From contig CAMLLU010000133.1 in assembly GCA_946480925.1 (NCBI GenBank), positions 1-6,809 on the forward strand: a stretch of 6,809 bases of DNA, given 5' to 3'. Every line of letters begins with the position of its first letter. Position 1 is the first letter of the stretch. A program made the position numbers and the translations under genes. This document shows, in pieces, positions 5,668 to 6,809 of the stretch. This stretch comes from an uncultured Rivibacter sp. (GTDB lineage Bacteria; Pseudomonadota; Gammaproteobacteria; Burkholderiales; Burkholderiaceae). A model generated the notes under the pieces. It ran no database searches and was not told where the DNA came from. It saw nothing but the letters and a program-made list of their open reading frames with translations.

Positions 5668-6473
5668 ATGCGCATGAAGAACGACACAAACCTGTCGCGC
5701 AGCACCAAGCACGCGAGCCTCTATTGCATCTACAGGGTCTGCGATGCGCAGGGGCACAGTTCGTGCGGTGGGCGGTGAGCATCAAGCGGCAAGGGCTCAG
5801 GCCCAGCAGGCATTTCAGCGCCGCCCGGTTTGGAAACGAAAAGGCCGTTTTGCGCGCTGCGCAGGCTTGGCGCGATGAGGTGCTTTCGTTGTTGCCGCCC
5901 ATGACACGCCGGCAGCTGCGCGCCGTGGTGCGCAAATCGAATACGAGCGGCGTGCCCGGGGGGGGGGCGCATCAGTCGCGGCACTTCTGCCAGTTGGGTT
6001 GCAGGGGTGGAGCTGCCTTGCAGGCGCAAGTGCACGAAGTACTTCGCGGTGTCGAAGTACGGCGAAGAGGCGCTCGCCAGCGAGCCATCGATGCACGCCT
6101 GGCGATGTTGCAAGAACTGCAGGACGAGTTCGTGGTCGGCCTGCCGGCTGTTGCCCGCGCCATGGAGCAGGCCCTTTGGCGCCGCAGAGCAACTCAACGG
6201 TGGCGTCTTGCATTTGGCTTGGGACTCCGCCGCAGCGCAGTTGCAGGTGGAACGCCTACGGCAGCTCGGTTGTTACGTCAGCAGCCCAATCGACCCATGG
6301 TTCAGCGATACGAGTTCGCCTCTACCGGGCCCGTCTGGGCTGCGACCGTGACGTTGGCTGACGGGCGTCGCACGGTTCGCCGGTTCAAGGTTTCCAGGTA
6401 CGGCGAAAGAGACGCCAGGCGTCTTGCCGAGGAGGCGCTTCAAGAACTCCTTCGCGAGTTCAAGGGGCCGTAA
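5668..6473 (+). pseudogene. AP2-like triple-repeat protein gene, disrupted by apparent single-base frameshifts
   Basis: A continuous product of roughly 270 residues can be rebuilt only by switching frames five times. It starts near 5668 or 5674 (MKNDTNLSRSTKHASLYCIY) and ends at the TAA at 6471-6473. Each switch falls at a short homopolymer: TT at 5760-5761, the G10 tract at 5958-5967, GG at 6069-6070, TTT at 6175-6177 and CCC at 6294-6296. The rebuilt chain has no stop codon. It shows three repeats of similar pattern, a Trp-led strand, an aromatic strand, then YGE/FGN and a helix: WAVSIKRQG...FGNEKAVLRAAQAWRDEV; SNTSGVPG...WVAGVELP...FAVSKYGEE; WAATVTLADG...FKVSRYGERDARRLAEEA. SNTSGVPG plus the strands and helix resemble bacterial AP2 DNA-binding domains, so DNA binding is inferred. 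A 271-residue frame (5658-6473) reads straight through but mixes coding and non-coding phases. Whether this is gene decay or sequence error cannot be told here. Confidence 0.68.
5958..5967 (+). repeat. Ten-base poly-G tract inside the AP2-like gene
   Basis: Ten consecutive G bases follow the codons for SGVP. Upstream of the tract the coding phase is that of 5937; downstream the AP2-like strand (SASWVAGVELP) is read one base later. Nine G would keep the frame. Such a tract can slip during replication, or be miscounted during sequencing. Confidence 0.85.
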
Positions 6474-6479
6474 CCGCCC

Positions 6480-6498
6480 GCCCCGCTCACACCGGGGC
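6480..6498. terminator. Possible weak hairpin between convergent genes
   Basis: GCCCCG at 6480-6485 can pair with CGGGGC at 6493-6498 around a seven-base loop, between the + strand AP2-like stop and the end of the minus-strand aminopeptidase gene, whose stop codon it overlaps. No T-run follows on either strand, so it is not a classical intrinsic terminator. It may only be a chance GC palindrome. Confidence 0.25.
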
Positions 6499-6809
6499 AG
6501 TTCGCGTTTCCAGCCAGCGCAAGGCATCGCCGCTGACGTGCGGTGACAGGCGTCGGCGCACCTCGGCGTGGTAGGCGTTGAGCCAGTCGATCTCGTCTCG
6601 CCGCAGCAGCGAAAGCTCGATGCAGCGTGTGTCGATGGGGCACAGCGTGAGCGTCTCGAAGGCGAGGAACTCGCCGAACTCCGTGGCGCCCGAGGGCACG
6701 TTGAGCACCAGGTTCTCGATGCGCACGCCCCATTGCCCCGGGCGGTACAGCCCAGGCTCGATGGAGGTGATCATGCCCGGCTCCATGGCCATGTTCGCGT
6801 CGGGCAGGG
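6487..6809 (-). CDS. Xaa-Pro aminopeptidase (M24 family, long form), C-terminal fragment, 5' end outside window
   Basis: The minus-strand frame is open to the right edge of the window, so only the last roughly 107 residues are seen; the ATG at 6790-6792 is internal. Aminopeptidase P enzymes remove an N-terminal residue that precedes proline, using a two-metal site. Visible here are [17 protein letters not shown] and [11 protein letters not shown], which carry the last two glutamate metal ligands of the pita-bread fold (SIEPG and RIEN). The following [18 protein letters not shown] and [21 protein letters not shown] match the extra C-terminal segment of the long aminopeptidase P type (M24_C), ending in [10 protein letters not shown]. 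The gene converges on the AP2-like gene with 13 bases between the stops. It is an ordinary metabolic gene, unrelated to the secretion operon, and probably lies in the conserved flank. Confidence 0.93.
   Translation of the reverse strand, partial: LPDANMAMEPGMITSIEPGLYRPGQWGVRIENLVLNVPSGATEFGEFLAFETLTLCPIDTRCIELSLLRRDEIDWLNAYHAEVRRRLSPHVSGDALRWLETRTAPV

Noticed and set aside
5658..6473. The continuous 271-residue + strand frame taken as an intact gene
   Set aside because: Its start misses the SLYCIYRV segment, and the parts at about 5968-6068 and 6178-6296 have poor codon use and break the repeat pattern. Joining frames gives a better protein.
6273..6527. An 84-residue minus-strand open frame between the aminopeptidase and AP2-like genes
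   Set aside because: It overlaps both convergent genes in other phases and has no recognisable content.

Overview
The window is GC-rich and densely packed. Its gene families point to a betaproteobacterium, probably Comamonadaceae or a related Burkholderiales lineage. This is inferred from the families and codon use only; no marker gene is present.

Layout. Positions 1-5639 are one uninterrupted + strand operon with the logic of a type VI secretion system (T6SS) effector island. It holds the 3' part of a VgrG spike gene (1-962), a DUF4123 effector-loading adaptor/chaperone (959-1762), four tandem paralogous lipoproteins of the DUF3304 type (1759-2247, 2244-2801, 2798-3358, 3355-3885), and a Tle1-type (DUF2235) phospholipase effector with a GFSRG nucleophile motif (3882-5639). 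All six gene junctions in this run are 4-base ATGA stop/start overlaps. Positions 5668-6473 hold a + strand gene with three AP2-like repeats. It is broken by five apparent single-base homopolymer length changes. A convergent minus-strand gene then enters from the right (6487-6809): the C-terminal end of a long-form Xaa-Pro aminopeptidase (M24 family), which probably marks the housekeeping flank of the island.

How the genes work together (inference from family knowledge). The adaptor would load the phospholipase onto the VgrG tip. The T6SS would inject it into the periplasm of a neighbouring cell, where it would attack membrane phospholipids. The lipoproteins, predicted to be anchored on the periplasmic face of the outer membrane, would protect the producer and its kin. 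The point of most interest is the immunity side. There are four copies rather than one, placed before the effector. They have a nearly constant frame around a variable core, clear mosaicism (copies 1 and 4 share one core, copies 2 and 3 differ), and an extra cysteine pair only in copies 2 and 3. This looks like an immunity array that diversifies by duplication and gene conversion. The second point of interest is the AP2-repeat gene, whose frame can be restored end to end by five one-base homopolymer corrections.
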